From NCBI GenBank assembly GCA_943327755.2, contig CALPYF020000020.1, positions 1 to 64,000 on the forward strand: DNA of 64,000 nucleotides, written 5' to 3'. Positions 48,392 to 56,290 of this stretch are shown here, in pieces. The DNA comes from Deinococcus hopiensis KR-140. Lineage in GTDB: Bacteria; Deinococcota; Deinococci; Deinococcales; Deinococcaceae. The stretch's first letter is position 1, and each line of letters begins with the position of its first letter. The notes under the pieces were generated by a model. That model did not search any database. It saw nothing but the letters and a program-made list of their open reading frames with translations, and was not told the DNA's origin. The translations under genes were made by a program, and so were the position numbers.

Positions 48392-49357
48392 TCAGTCCGG
48401 GATGAGGTCGTGCGGGTCGGGCGTCAGGCACGCGGCCCACGCGGCCTCGAACTCCGCGCGGTCCAGGCCCCGGCCGATCACCACGAGTTCGGACGTACCG
48501 TCACCAGCCTCCCAGGCGTCGGCGGTGAACAGGTCCCGCACCGCCTGGAACAGGATGCGCTGCGGGTACCCGAACAGGTCGAGGAAGCCCTTGGCACGCA
48601 GGACCTCCGCCGGGCGGGACAGCAGGTAGTCGGTCATGAAGCGCTGCCACGCGTAAGGGTCCAGGGGGCGGTCGGCGCGCAGCGTGAAGGACTTCAGGCC
48701 CGGCGTGTGCACCGCGCGGGTATCCACGCCGTCCAGCACGCGCGGGTCGAAGTCGTCGCGGGCCAGCAGCGCTTCAGCGTCAACCTGCCCCTGCTCCACT
48801 CGTTTGATGTCGGCCAGGGGATTCACACCGCGCAGCACGCCCTGCGCGTGATCCAGCAGTGCCGGGTCGGCCAGGTCGGTCTTGTTCAGCACGACCACGT
48901 TCGCGTACGCCAGCTGCCGCGCCGCCTCCGGATGCTCCCGCAGCGTCTGGAGGGCGTGCCGGGCGTCCACGACCGCCACGAGCGTCGTCACGCGGAACGC
49001 CGCGCGCACCGAGCGTTCCAGCAGCGTCGTCAGGACCGGCGTCGGGTCGGCCACCCCGCTCAGCTCCACGATCACCGCGTCCGGTTTCTGCTCGCGCATG
49101 GCGATCGTCACCAGCGCCCGCAGCAGATCGTCGCGGCCCGTGCAGCACAGGCACCCGGCCGTCAGTTCCGTCACGTCGTCCTGCAGCCGCTCAATCAGGC
49201 TGCCGTCCACGCCCTGCGCGCCGAACTCGTTCACGATCACACCCAGCCGGTGCGGCAACGACCGGATCAGATGATTCACCAGCGTCGTCTTCCCGGCCCC
49301 CAGAAAGCCGCCCACCACCACCACAGGAATCCGGTCATCCGGCCGCGCACTCGTCAT
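48392..49357 (-). CDS. CobW/ZNG1-type metallochaperone GTPase
   Basis: 321 residues of the COG0523 family. G1 loop GGFLGAGKTTLVNH, the metal-binding GCLCC motif, LSGVADP and the NKTD guanine-specificity motif are clear, with a C-terminal CobW_C domain. Such GTPases deliver zinc or cobalt to enzymes, often under zinc starvation; I see no clear Zur box. ATG 49357 follows TATGCT by 7 bases (leaderless). Confidence 0.9.
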   Translation of the reverse strand: MTSARPDDRIPVVVVGGFLGAGKTTLVNHLIRSLPHRLGVIVNEFGAQGVDGSLIERLQDDVTELTAGCLCCTGRDDLLRALVTIAMREQKPDAVIVELSGVADPTPVLTTLLERSVRAAFRVTTLVAVVDARHALQTLREHPEAARQLAYANVVVLNKTDLADPALLDHAQGVLRGVNPLADIKRVEQGQVDAEALLARDDFDPRVLDGVDTRAVHTPGLKSFTLRADRPLDPYAWQRFMTDYLLSRPAEVLRAKGFLDLFGYPQRILFQAVRDLFTADAWEAGDGTSELVVIGRGLDRAEFEAAWAACLTPDPHDLIPD

Positions 49358-49418
49358 GCCGCGCAGCATACGAGGTGACCGGCGCGGGAAATGGAACGGG
49401 GAAGGCGGGACTCCTCAC

Positions 49419-49548
49419 ACGGATTCCGTCTGTTTCGTTGGCAACCCGGCAGTGCACCGGGTTGCCAACTCCACGCCCGGAACCCGTTTCTCTCCTGCTC
49501 GCTCCGCTCGGGTTGGACGGTTTTACAAACCGTTCAACCGGAGTCCGT
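49419..49548 (-). repeat. Dispersed structured repeat, copy 2
   Basis: 130 bases, inverted relative to copy 1. Ends CGGAGTCCGT and ACGGATTCCG are inverted repeats. The inner stem is a perfect 13 bp (49437-49449 and 49457-49469), the outer stem joins 49419-49428 with 49478-49487, and a second hairpin GGTTGAACGGTTT/AAACCGTCCAACC lies near 49510-49540. It fills most of the gap between the divergent CobW and ABC genes. Confidence 0.8.
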
Positions 49549-49588
49549 ATCACAGGTGCGGGCGCGCGGGTGGCGTAGCCTCGCCCGT

Positions 49589-51349
49589 ATGCCTGCCCCG
49601 AGTCCGTCCGTGTTGCGCCGCCTGTACGGGCTGCTCAGTCCATACAGGCGCACGGTGACCGTGGGGTTGCTGCTGTTGCTGGGGAGCGTGGCGGCGGAAC
49701 TGTACCCGCCGCTCGTGTGGATTCGCGTGGTGGATCACGGCATTCCGGAGCGGGACTGGACGTTCATCGGGTGGCAGCTGGTCCTGCTGGTGGCGGTGTT
49801 CGGGGTGCAGCAGGGCCTGTCCGCGTGGCGGGGGCTGCTGCTGGAGCGGGCCGGGCAGGCGTTCACGCGCGACCTGCGCCTCACGCTGTACCGGAAGTTG
49901 CAGGGGCAGTCGGCGGCGTACTTCGAGGGGCAGCGCACCGGCGACCTGATCGCCCGCGTGACCGGGGACGTGGACGCGCTGCAGGACGTGCTGGTGCGCG
50001 GCACGGACGCCGTGCTGGCGAACGCCCTGCGATTGATCGGGGTGATCGGGATCTTCATCGCGCTGCAACCGCTGCTGGGCGTTCTGACGACCCTGCCGAT
50101 GATCGCCGTGGCGCTGATGCTGCGCCGCTACGCGCGCACGGTGCGGCCTGCGTACCGCGCCGCGCGCGCCCGTCTGGGGGACCTGAGCGCGCTGATCACG
50201 GACCGCCTGAGCGGCATCCGCGTCGTGCAGGGCTTCGCGCGCGAGGACGCCGAGGCCGACCGCATCCGCGCCCTGGGCGACGAGCTGTACGCCGAAGGCG
50301 TGAAGGCCGTCACCATCCGCAACCGCGCCTTCCCCCGCGCGCGCTTCGTGGGGAACCTGGGGAACGTGATCATGCTGGGCGGCGGCGCGTGGCTGATCAT
50401 GGCCGGGCAGTTCACGCTCGGCGGTCTCCTCGCGTACCGGGGGTACGGGCGGTACTTCTACGGTCCGATCGACGACCTCGTGAACATCGGCGACCTGCTC
50501 CAGCGGGCCGAGGCGAGCGGACGGCGGGTGTTCGAGGTGCTCGACGCGCCCGTCCCCGTGCAGGACCGGCACGGCGCGCAGCCCCTGCCGCAACCCGTGC
50601 GGGGCGACCTGCGGTTCGAGAACGTCACCTTCGGGTACGACCCCGCCCGGCCCATCCTGCGGGACGTCACGCTGCACATCCCCGCCGGGCAGCGCGTCGC
50701 CCTCCTCGGCGAGAGCGGCGCGGGCAAAAGCACCCTCCTGGCCCTCGTCACCCGCACCTTCGACCCGCAACAGGGCCGCGTGACGCTCGACGGGCACGAC
50801 CTGCGCGACCTCACCCTACGCAGCCTGCGCGAGAACGCCGCCGTCATGGCGCAGGACACCTTCCTGTTCCACGACACCGTGCTGAACAACGTCCGCTACG
50901 CCCGCCCGGACGCTTCGGGCGCCGAGGTCGAGGCCGCCCTGCGCGCCGCGCACGCCCACACCTTCGTGCACGCGCTCCCCGAGGGCCTCCAGACGGTCGT
51001 GGGGGAACGCGGCGTGCGGCTCAGCGGCGGGCAACGCCAGCGGCTCTCCATCGCCCGTACGCTGCTGGCCCGGCCCAGCCTCCTGCTGCTCGACGAACCC
51101 ACCAGCGCCGTCGACGCCGAAAGCGAAACCCAGGTCGTCGCCGCCCTGGACGAACTCACGCGCGGCCGCACCGCGCTGATCGTCACGCACCGCCCCAGCC
51201 TCGCCCGCACCGCCGACCGCGTCATCGTCCTCGCAGGGGGGAGGGTCGTCGAGGACGGCCACCCTGACACCCTCCGCAGACGCGGCGGCGCGTACGCCAA
51301 GCTGGAACGCCAGATGGGCGGCGAGCTCAGGCCCGAGGTGACGGGCTGA
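49589..51349 (+). CDS. ABC exporter, fused membrane and ATPase domains
   Basis: 586 residues: about six membrane helices (about 15-300) then a nucleotide-binding domain with Walker A GESGAGKST, signature LSGGQRQRLS and Walker B LLLLDEPTS. MsbA/multidrug half-transporter type, expected to be a homodimer; substrate unknown. ATG 49589 follows TAGCCT by 7 bases. Confidence 0.93.
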   Translation: MPAPSPSVLRRLYGLLSPYRRTVTVGLLLLLGSVAAELYPPLVWIRVVDHGIPERDWTFIGWQLVLLVAVFGVQQGLSAWRGLLLERAGQAFTRDLRLTLYRKLQGQSAAYFEGQRTGDLIARVTGDVDALQDVLVRGTDAVLANALRLIGVIGIFIALQPLLGVLTTLPMIAVALMLRRYARTVRPAYRAARARLGDLSALITDRLSGIRVVQGFAREDAEADRIRALGDELYAEGVKAVTIRNRAFPRARFVGNLGNVIMLGGGAWLIMAGQFTLGGLLAYRGYGRYFYGPIDDLVNIGDLLQRAEASGRRVFEVLDAPVPVQDRHGAQPLPQPVRGDLRFENVTFGYDPARPILRDVTLHIPAGQRVALLGESGAGKSTLLALVTRTFDPQQGRVTLDGHDLRDLTLRSLRENAAVMAQDTFLFHDTVLNNVRYARPDASGAEVEAALRAAHAHTFVHALPEGLQTVVGERGVRLSGGQRQRLSIARTLLARPSLLLLDEPTSAVDAESETQVVAALDELTRGRTALIVTHRPSLARTADRVIVLAGGRVVEDGHPDTLRRRGGAYAKLERQMGGELRPEVTG

Positions 51350-51352
51350 CCC

Positions 51353-53869
51353 CTACAGCCCGCCTCTGGGGTTCACGTCCACCCTGATTTTGGCTTTCCA
51401 GGTGCGGGTGTCGAGGATGCGCAGGAGTTCGCCGAGGCGGGTGTCGTTCCGGGCGCGCAGGAAGAGGTGGTAGGGGTAGACGCCGCGCACGCGGGCGACC
51501 GGGCTGGGCGCGGGGCCGAGGACCTCGTGGGCGGTGGCGCCGGCGCCGTGGAGGGCGTCGGCGAGGTCCTGCGCGGCAGCCTGGGCCTTGTGCTGGTCGC
51601 GGGCGCTGATTTCGATCTGTGCGAGGCGGGCGTGGGGGGGGTAGTTCAGGGCGGCGCGGGCGCGTTCCTCGGCGGCGGGGTACGCGAGGGTGTCGCGGCC
51701 GTCGACCATGACTTTCAGGGCGGGGTGGTCGGCCTGGAAGGTCTGCACGAGCAGCATGGGGGCGCGGGTGGGGTGCCATTCGGCGAGCTGCCGCAGCAGG
51801 CGGTGGTAGCGTTCCGAGGCGCGGAAGTCGCTGACGTTCAGCCACGTGTCGGCCAGGGTGACGCCGATCAGGGCGAGGTCCGGCGGCGGTTCGTGTGACA
51901 GCAGGAGTTGCGTGCCGATGACGACGCCGCTCTCGCCGCGCATCAGGGGCGTGAGGTCGTCCTGGCGGTCCCTGTCGAGGCGGTAGACGGGGAAGCCGGG
52001 GAGGAGTTTCTGTACTTCCTGCGCGATCCATTCGGTGCCGGGGCCGCGCGCCTGCCACATGGGGTCGCCGCACTGGTCGCAGCGTTCGGGGATGGGCTGG
52101 TGGTACCCGCACTGGTGGCAGGTCAGTTGCCGCCCCTCGCGGTGGAAGCGCAGCGGCACGTCGCAGTTGCGGCACTGCGGGGTGTGGTCGCAGCCCGGGC
52201 AGCGCAGCAGGGCGCTGTACCCGCGTCGGGGCGCGAGCAGGGCCGCCTGACGGCCGCGTTCCTGCACCTGCCGCAGCACGCGGGCGAGGTCGTGACTGAG
52301 GGGGTAGCCCTGGTCCCCGAGGCGCAGGTGCACGCTGGACAGCGGCCCCAGTTCGGGCTGCTCGGGCGGATTGGCGTAGTCCACGACGTGGACGCGGGCG
52401 CGCGGTGGTGGGAGGATCGCGCCGGGGTGTGGGACGCTCTCGGCGGCGGGCGTGGTGCCCACGAGGGCCAGGGCGGCGTCGTGCGTGGCGGCGAGGCGCG
52501 TGGCGAGGTCCGGCAGGAACGCGCGGCTGCCGCTCAGGAGCTTGTGCGCGTCGCTGGCCTCCTCCAGCACGATGATCAGCGCGAGGTCGTCCAGCGGGGC
52601 GGCCAGCGCGTGCCCGCTGCCGATGACGAGCCGGGCCTCGCCCGTGCGGATGAGGTGCCAAGTGTGGGCGCGCTGCGGTTCGCTGAGGGTGCCGGTCAGC
52701 TGCGCGGCCCGCGTGCCCGCGTGCGTGGCGAGGCCGGAGAGGCCCTCCCAGGCGCGGCGCAGCGTGGCGTGGTCCGGCGCGAGGACGAGCACGCCCCGCC
52801 CCTGCGTGAGGAGTCGCGTGACGCGCGGGGCGAGCAGCGCGAACCGCGCGCGGGCGCGGCCCCCGTGCAGCCGCCACACGGGCGCTTCCGGCAGCGGGTC
52901 GGGCGTCCCGGCGGGGTCGGGCTGCGGCCAGGGTTCCGGCAGGGCGGGTGGGGGCTGCGGCACCTCGATGGTGTCGGCCCAGCCGCGCAGGGCCAGCGTG
53001 CCCGCCTGCGTGGGCGTCAGCGGCACCCCGTCCGCCGAGGCGCTGTTCGCCCACGCGGCGTACGTGTCCACCGGGCCGTGCTCGTGCAGCCACGTCCAGG
53101 CGGGCGGCGCGGGGGCATCGACCAGCGTGTACGCCGCGCCGCCCGCGTTCAGGGCCGCCGTCACCACGCCGCTACTGACGCCCGCGCCCTTCGCCCAGGC
53201 GCTCAGGGTGTCGCAGGGGCCATGTTCCGCGAGCCACGCGGTGGCCTGCGCCTGCTTCGCCGTCAGGCCCGCCGGGGCCGGGGTCACGGCGCTCAGGACC
53301 GTCGCGGTGCGGCTGGCGGGCGGCACCGCGTCCAGGGGGCGGGCGGCGACCGCGCCGCGCATGCGGGGGCGGGGCGTGAAGCGTTCCTCCAGCAGGCCCT
53401 GCTCGCGGATGGCGTCCAGCAGCGCGTCCGGGAACGCCCCGGCGTCCGTCCAGCGTTCGGTGGGCGGGCGGCGCGCGAACATGCTCAGGTCCGCGCCCTC
53501 CACCGCGCGCACCATGTGGGTCACCTCGGCCTGCCAGCCCACGCCCAGCAGGTCGCCCCAGATCAGCCCGGCGGGAATGCGGGCGTCCGCCGCCCAGCCC
53601 TGCACGCCCGTCACGGTCGCCGGGGTCACCCAGGGGCAACCGGGGTCGTCCAGGACGTGCACGGCCTCCCGCAGGCGATGCCCGCCGCGCCCGTCACCGC
53701 TGCCGACGACCAGCCCGACCTCCAGCGCGCCGCGCCACGGCACCAGCACCCGGCAGCCCACCGGCGCCGCGCCACGCCAGCCGTGCGGCGCGGCGAAATC
53801 GCACGGCCCGATGGGCAGATTCACGACCACCAGCCAGGATTCCAGAGAGGGGGCGGCGGGCGGCGTCAT
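51353..53869 (-). CDS. priA: Primosomal protein PriA, helicase-defective
   Basis: 838 residues. The 3'-DNA-binding N-terminus, the eight-Cys zinc region (CPGCDHTPQCRNC and CHQCGYHQPIPERCDQC) and the C-terminal domain are kept. The ATPase motifs are not: where Walker A GVTGSGKTE is expected the sequence is HGGRARARF, and the DEEH box is LEEASDAH. This agrees with D. radiodurans PriA, known to be a pseudohelicase. It should still recognise forks and recruit DnaB. GGAGG precedes ATG. Confidence 0.93.
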   Translation of the reverse strand: MTPPAAPSLESWLVVVNLPIGPCDFAAPHGWRGAAPVGCRVLVPWRGALEVGLVVGSGDGRGGHRLREAVHVLDDPGCPWVTPATVTGVQGWAADARIPAGLIWGDLLGVGWQAEVTHMVRAVEGADLSMFARRPPTERWTDAGAFPDALLDAIREQGLLEERFTPRPRMRGAVAARPLDAVPPASRTATVLSAVTPAPAGLTAKQAQATAWLAEHGPCDTLSAWAKGAGVSSGVVTAALNAGGAAYTLVDAPAPPAWTWLHEHGPVDTYAAWANSASADGVPLTPTQAGTLALRGWADTIEVPQPPPALPEPWPQPDPAGTPDPLPEAPVWRLHGGRARARFALLAPRVTRLLTQGRGVLVLAPDHATLRRAWEGLSGLATHAGTRAAQLTGTLSEPQRAHTWHLIRTGEARLVIGSGHALAAPLDDLALIIVLEEASDAHKLLSGSRAFLPDLATRLAATHDAALALVGTTPAAESVPHPGAILPPPRARVHVVDYANPPEQPELGPLSSVHLRLGDQGYPLSHDLARVLRQVQERGRQAALLAPRRGYSALLRCPGCDHTPQCRNCDVPLRFHREGRQLTCHQCGYHQPIPERCDQCGDPMWQARGPGTEWIAQEVQKLLPGFPVYRLDRDRQDDLTPLMRGESGVVIGTQLLLSHEPPPDLALIGVTLADTWLNVSDFRASERYHRLLRQLAEWHPTRAPMLLVQTFQADHPALKVMVDGRDTLAYPAAEERARAALNYPPHARLAQIEISARDQHKAQAAAQDLADALHGAGATAHEVLGPAPSPVARVRGVYPYHLFLRARNDTRLGELLRILDTRTWKAKIRVDVNPRGGL

Positions 53870-53910
53870 CCAGCCTCCGTCCCGACCGGCGCGCCGCGCT
53901 GATCGGGGCC

Positions 53911-54001
53911 GAGCGGAGCGAGCAGGAGCAGAGCGGCTTCCGGGCGTGGAGCCCTCGACTCGGTGCCGTTCCGGGTTGAGGGCGAAACAGACGGAAGCCG
54001 C
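53911..54001 (+). repeat. Dispersed structured repeat, copy 3 (5' truncated)
   Basis: Keeps the right part: GAGCGGAGCGAGCAGGAG, outer stem GCGGCTTCCG/CGGAAGCCGC (53933-53942 and 53992-54001) and inner stem (53951-53963 and 53971-53983). The outer stem differs from copy 1 at several positions on both arms with pairing kept. Lies between the divergent priA and EamA genes. Confidence 0.75.
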
Positions 54002-54064
54002 ATCACGTGCCTCAGGCTAGCGCGACCCGCGCCCCGGCAACGGTGAGGCAGTACCCTCGGGCGG

Positions 54065-55000
54065 ATGACCGGGGCGGCGGGGGGCGGGGACATACGCAGG
54101 GGCGTGCTGCTGGGCGTGACGTCCGCGGCGGCGTTCGGGACGCTGGGCATCTGGGGGAAACTGGCGGGGCAGGGGGGCCTGTCGTCCTTCACGACGCTGG
54201 GGTGGAGGTTCCTGATCGTGGCGGCGTTTCTCCTGCCCCTCAGTTCGCGCGGGGTCACGGGCGCGCAGCGGGCGCGGATGCTGGGCGTGGGCCTGCTGTA
54301 CACCCTGGCGACCACCTGTTACTTCGGGGCGCTCGAGCGGGTGTCGGCGGGCGCGACGTCGCTGCTGCTGTACCTCGCCCCGGCGTTCGTGATCCTGCTG
54401 TCCTGGGGGCTGGGCCGCGCGCCGCGCCGCACGCAGCTGGGCGCGGTGGCGCTGGCGGGCGTGGGGCTGGCGCTGGTGGTCGGGCTGCCGTCCGCCGCGG
54501 ACCGGGACGCCGTGGGCCTGACCTTCGCGGCGGGGGCCGGCGCGCTGTACGCCGGGTATCTGGTCGCCAGCGAGCGGCTGCTGGGCGGCGTGAGCGCCCT
54601 GGCCGCCACCGCGCACATGGCGCTCGTCAGCGGGGTGGTGTTCGCCGCGCTGGCCGCCGCGCAGGGCACGCTGCGCGTCCCGGCGGGCGCGGCGCAGTGG
54701 GGGCCGATCCTGGCGCTGGCGCTGCTGCCCACCATCGTCGCGGTGCCCGCCCTGTACGGCGCGGTCCGGGCACTGGGGGCCACGCGCGCCAGCCTGCTGG
54801 GCACCCTGGAACCCCTGGTCACGGTGGCGCTGGCGGCCGTCATCCTGCGTGAGCAGCCCGGTCCCGGCGCGGCGCTGGGCGGCGTGTTGATCCTCGCGGG
54901 GGCGCTGCTGGCCCAGTGGCCCGCGAAAGCTACTCCTGTGGTTGCCCCGGCGGGAGGGGACGCGGCGGCGGGGCGTACACTGCGCGGGCCGGAACGCTGA
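54065..55000 (+). CDS. EamA/DMT-family transporter
   Basis: 311 residues with ten predicted membrane helices in two EamA repeats. Relatives export amino acids or metabolites; the substrate is unknown. ATG 54065 follows TACCCT by 7 bases (leaderless). Its last 71 bases overlap the convergent Pnkp-like gene; the C-terminal tail beyond the last helix is Ala/Gly-rich and may not be conserved. Confidence 0.88.
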   Translation: MTGAAGGGDIRRGVLLGVTSAAAFGTLGIWGKLAGQGGLSSFTTLGWRFLIVAAFLLPLSSRGVTGAQRARMLGVGLLYTLATTCYFGALERVSAGATSLLLYLAPAFVILLSWGLGRAPRRTQLGAVALAGVGLALVVGLPSAADRDAVGLTFAAGAGALYAGYLVASERLLGGVSALAATAHMALVSGVVFAALAAAQGTLRVPAGAAQWGPILALALLPTIVAVPALYGAVRALGATRASLLGTLEPLVTVALAAVILREQPGPGAALGGVLILAGALLAQWPAKATPVVAPAGGDAAAGRTLRGPER

Positions 55001-56174
55001 GCGTCTCCCGTTCGGGGTAGCGCAGCGCGGTCAGCGCCCCGCCGAACGCGCAGCCGGTGTCGAGGTTCACGGTGTTCCCGACCCAGCGCGGCGAGGCGTG
55101 CGGCGTGTGCCCGTACGCGACCAGCGGCGCGCCCGCGTACCCGGCCGCCCAGTCGCGCCGCACCGGCAGGCCCAGTTCGTCGCGTTCGCCGGTCGTGTCG
55201 CCGTACAGCGCGAAACTCCGCGCGCGGCCACTTCCGCGTCCGTGCAAGTGCGCCGGGAGGCCCCCGTGCGCCGCGATCAGCCGCCCCCCGTCCAGCACGA
55301 GGTGCGCCGGGAGCCCCTCCAGAAAGGTACGCACCTGCTCCTGGAACGCGGGCCCGGCCTCCTGAAGTTCCGCGAGGGTCACGTCCAGCCCGTGCAGCGC
55401 CTTCACCGCCTTGCCGCTCAGCGCCCGCAGGAGCTTCTCGTCGTGGTTGCCGGTCACGCACAGCGCCGCGCCCGACGCCACCATGTCCATTACCAGCCGC
55501 AGCACGCCCGCGCTGTCCGGCCCCCGGTCGGTCAGGTCCCCCAGGAACACCGCCGTGCGGCCCGCCGGGGGCGTCACCGACTCCCCGTCGAGGACGTACC
55601 CGAGGCGGGTCAGCAGGTCGCGCAGTTCCTCCAGGCAGCCGTGCACGTCCCCGATCAAATCGAACGGGCCGCTCAGGTCCCGGCGGTCCACCCGCAGCGG
55701 CACGCGCCGTACGCCCACCCTCCCGATCTGCTCGCCGCGCAGGTGCCACGCCTGCCGGAACCCCTCGGCCCGCAGGCCACCCGCCGTGCGCCGCAGCTCC
55801 GAGACCTGCGCGATCAGCTCCTCGCGGCTCAGGCTGCCCCCGGCGCGCGCCTCCAGCACGGCGCGGTCCTCGTCCAGCAGCACAGCCACTGCCTTGATGT
55901 CGTGCTCGCGGGCCAGGGCCGACCAGGGCGCCCGCTCCAGGGGCCGGACCGCCGGGGAGATCACGACCGCCAGTTCCCCCGCCGCCAGCCGCGCCGCGAC
56001 CGCCGCGCGTAGGGCTTCCGCGTCCGGGAACGCCCGTGCGTCGAACACCTCGTCCGGCGCGAAGTGCCGCGCGAACGCCGACCGGCCCGAACCCGGCACG
56101 CCCACTAGCAGCACCAGCGCCAGGGCGGGCAGCTCGATCACGTCGGGGGCGGCGGTCAGGGTCACGCCCTGCAT
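54930..56174 (-). CDS. Pnkp-like protein: degenerate kinase plus metallophosphatase
   Basis: 414 residues. The first 160 align by eye with the kinase domain of bacterial Pnkp (RNA 5'-kinase), ending in the LRAEGFRQ phrase, but Walker A reads GVPGSGRS with Arg 31 instead of Lys and the SxDxxR substrate loop is gone. The second part is a Pnkp-type binuclear phosphatase with GDVHGC, GDLTDRGPDS, GNHDEK, AHGG and YGHTP all intact. The ligase domain of full Pnkp is absent. Likely a 2'/3'-phosphatase or phosphodiesterase; kinase activity doubtful. Overlaps EamA by 71 bases. Confidence 0.82.
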   Translation of the reverse strand: MQGVTLTAAPDVIELPALALVLLVGVPGSGRSAFARHFAPDEVFDARAFPDAEALRAAVAARLAAGELAVVISPAVRPLERAPWSALAREHDIKAVAVLLDEDRAVLEARAGGSLSREELIAQVSELRRTAGGLRAEGFRQAWHLRGEQIGRVGVRRVPLRVDRRDLSGPFDLIGDVHGCLEELRDLLTRLGYVLDGESVTPPAGRTAVFLGDLTDRGPDSAGVLRLVMDMVASGAALCVTGNHDEKLLRALSGKAVKALHGLDVTLAELQEAGPAFQEQVRTFLEGLPAHLVLDGGRLIAAHGGLPAHLHGRGSGRARSFALYGDTTGERDELGLPVRRDWAAGYAGAPLVAYGHTPHASPRWVGNTVNLDTGCAFGGALTALRYPERETLSVPARAVYAPPPRPLPPGQPQE

Positions 56175-56249
56175 CCTCGCACAGCTACCCCAGAGCAGAC
56201 GAGGCGACCCCAGCCGGCAAACTGACCGGCAGCTGATCGTGCGAGCTTC

Positions 56250-56271
56250 ACCGCAGCTTCACGCGGCTCCC
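56250..56271 (+). promoter_or_regulatory. 11-bp direct repeat upstream of the GH26-like gene
   Basis: GCTTCACCGCA followed at once by GCTTCACGCGG, shortly before the TACCAT -10 (56278-56283). The 11-bp spacing with a TTCAC core resembles response-regulator sites such as PHO boxes; this is only a resemblance. Confidence 0.3.
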
Positions 56272-56290
56272 GGCCCGTACCATGCGCGCG

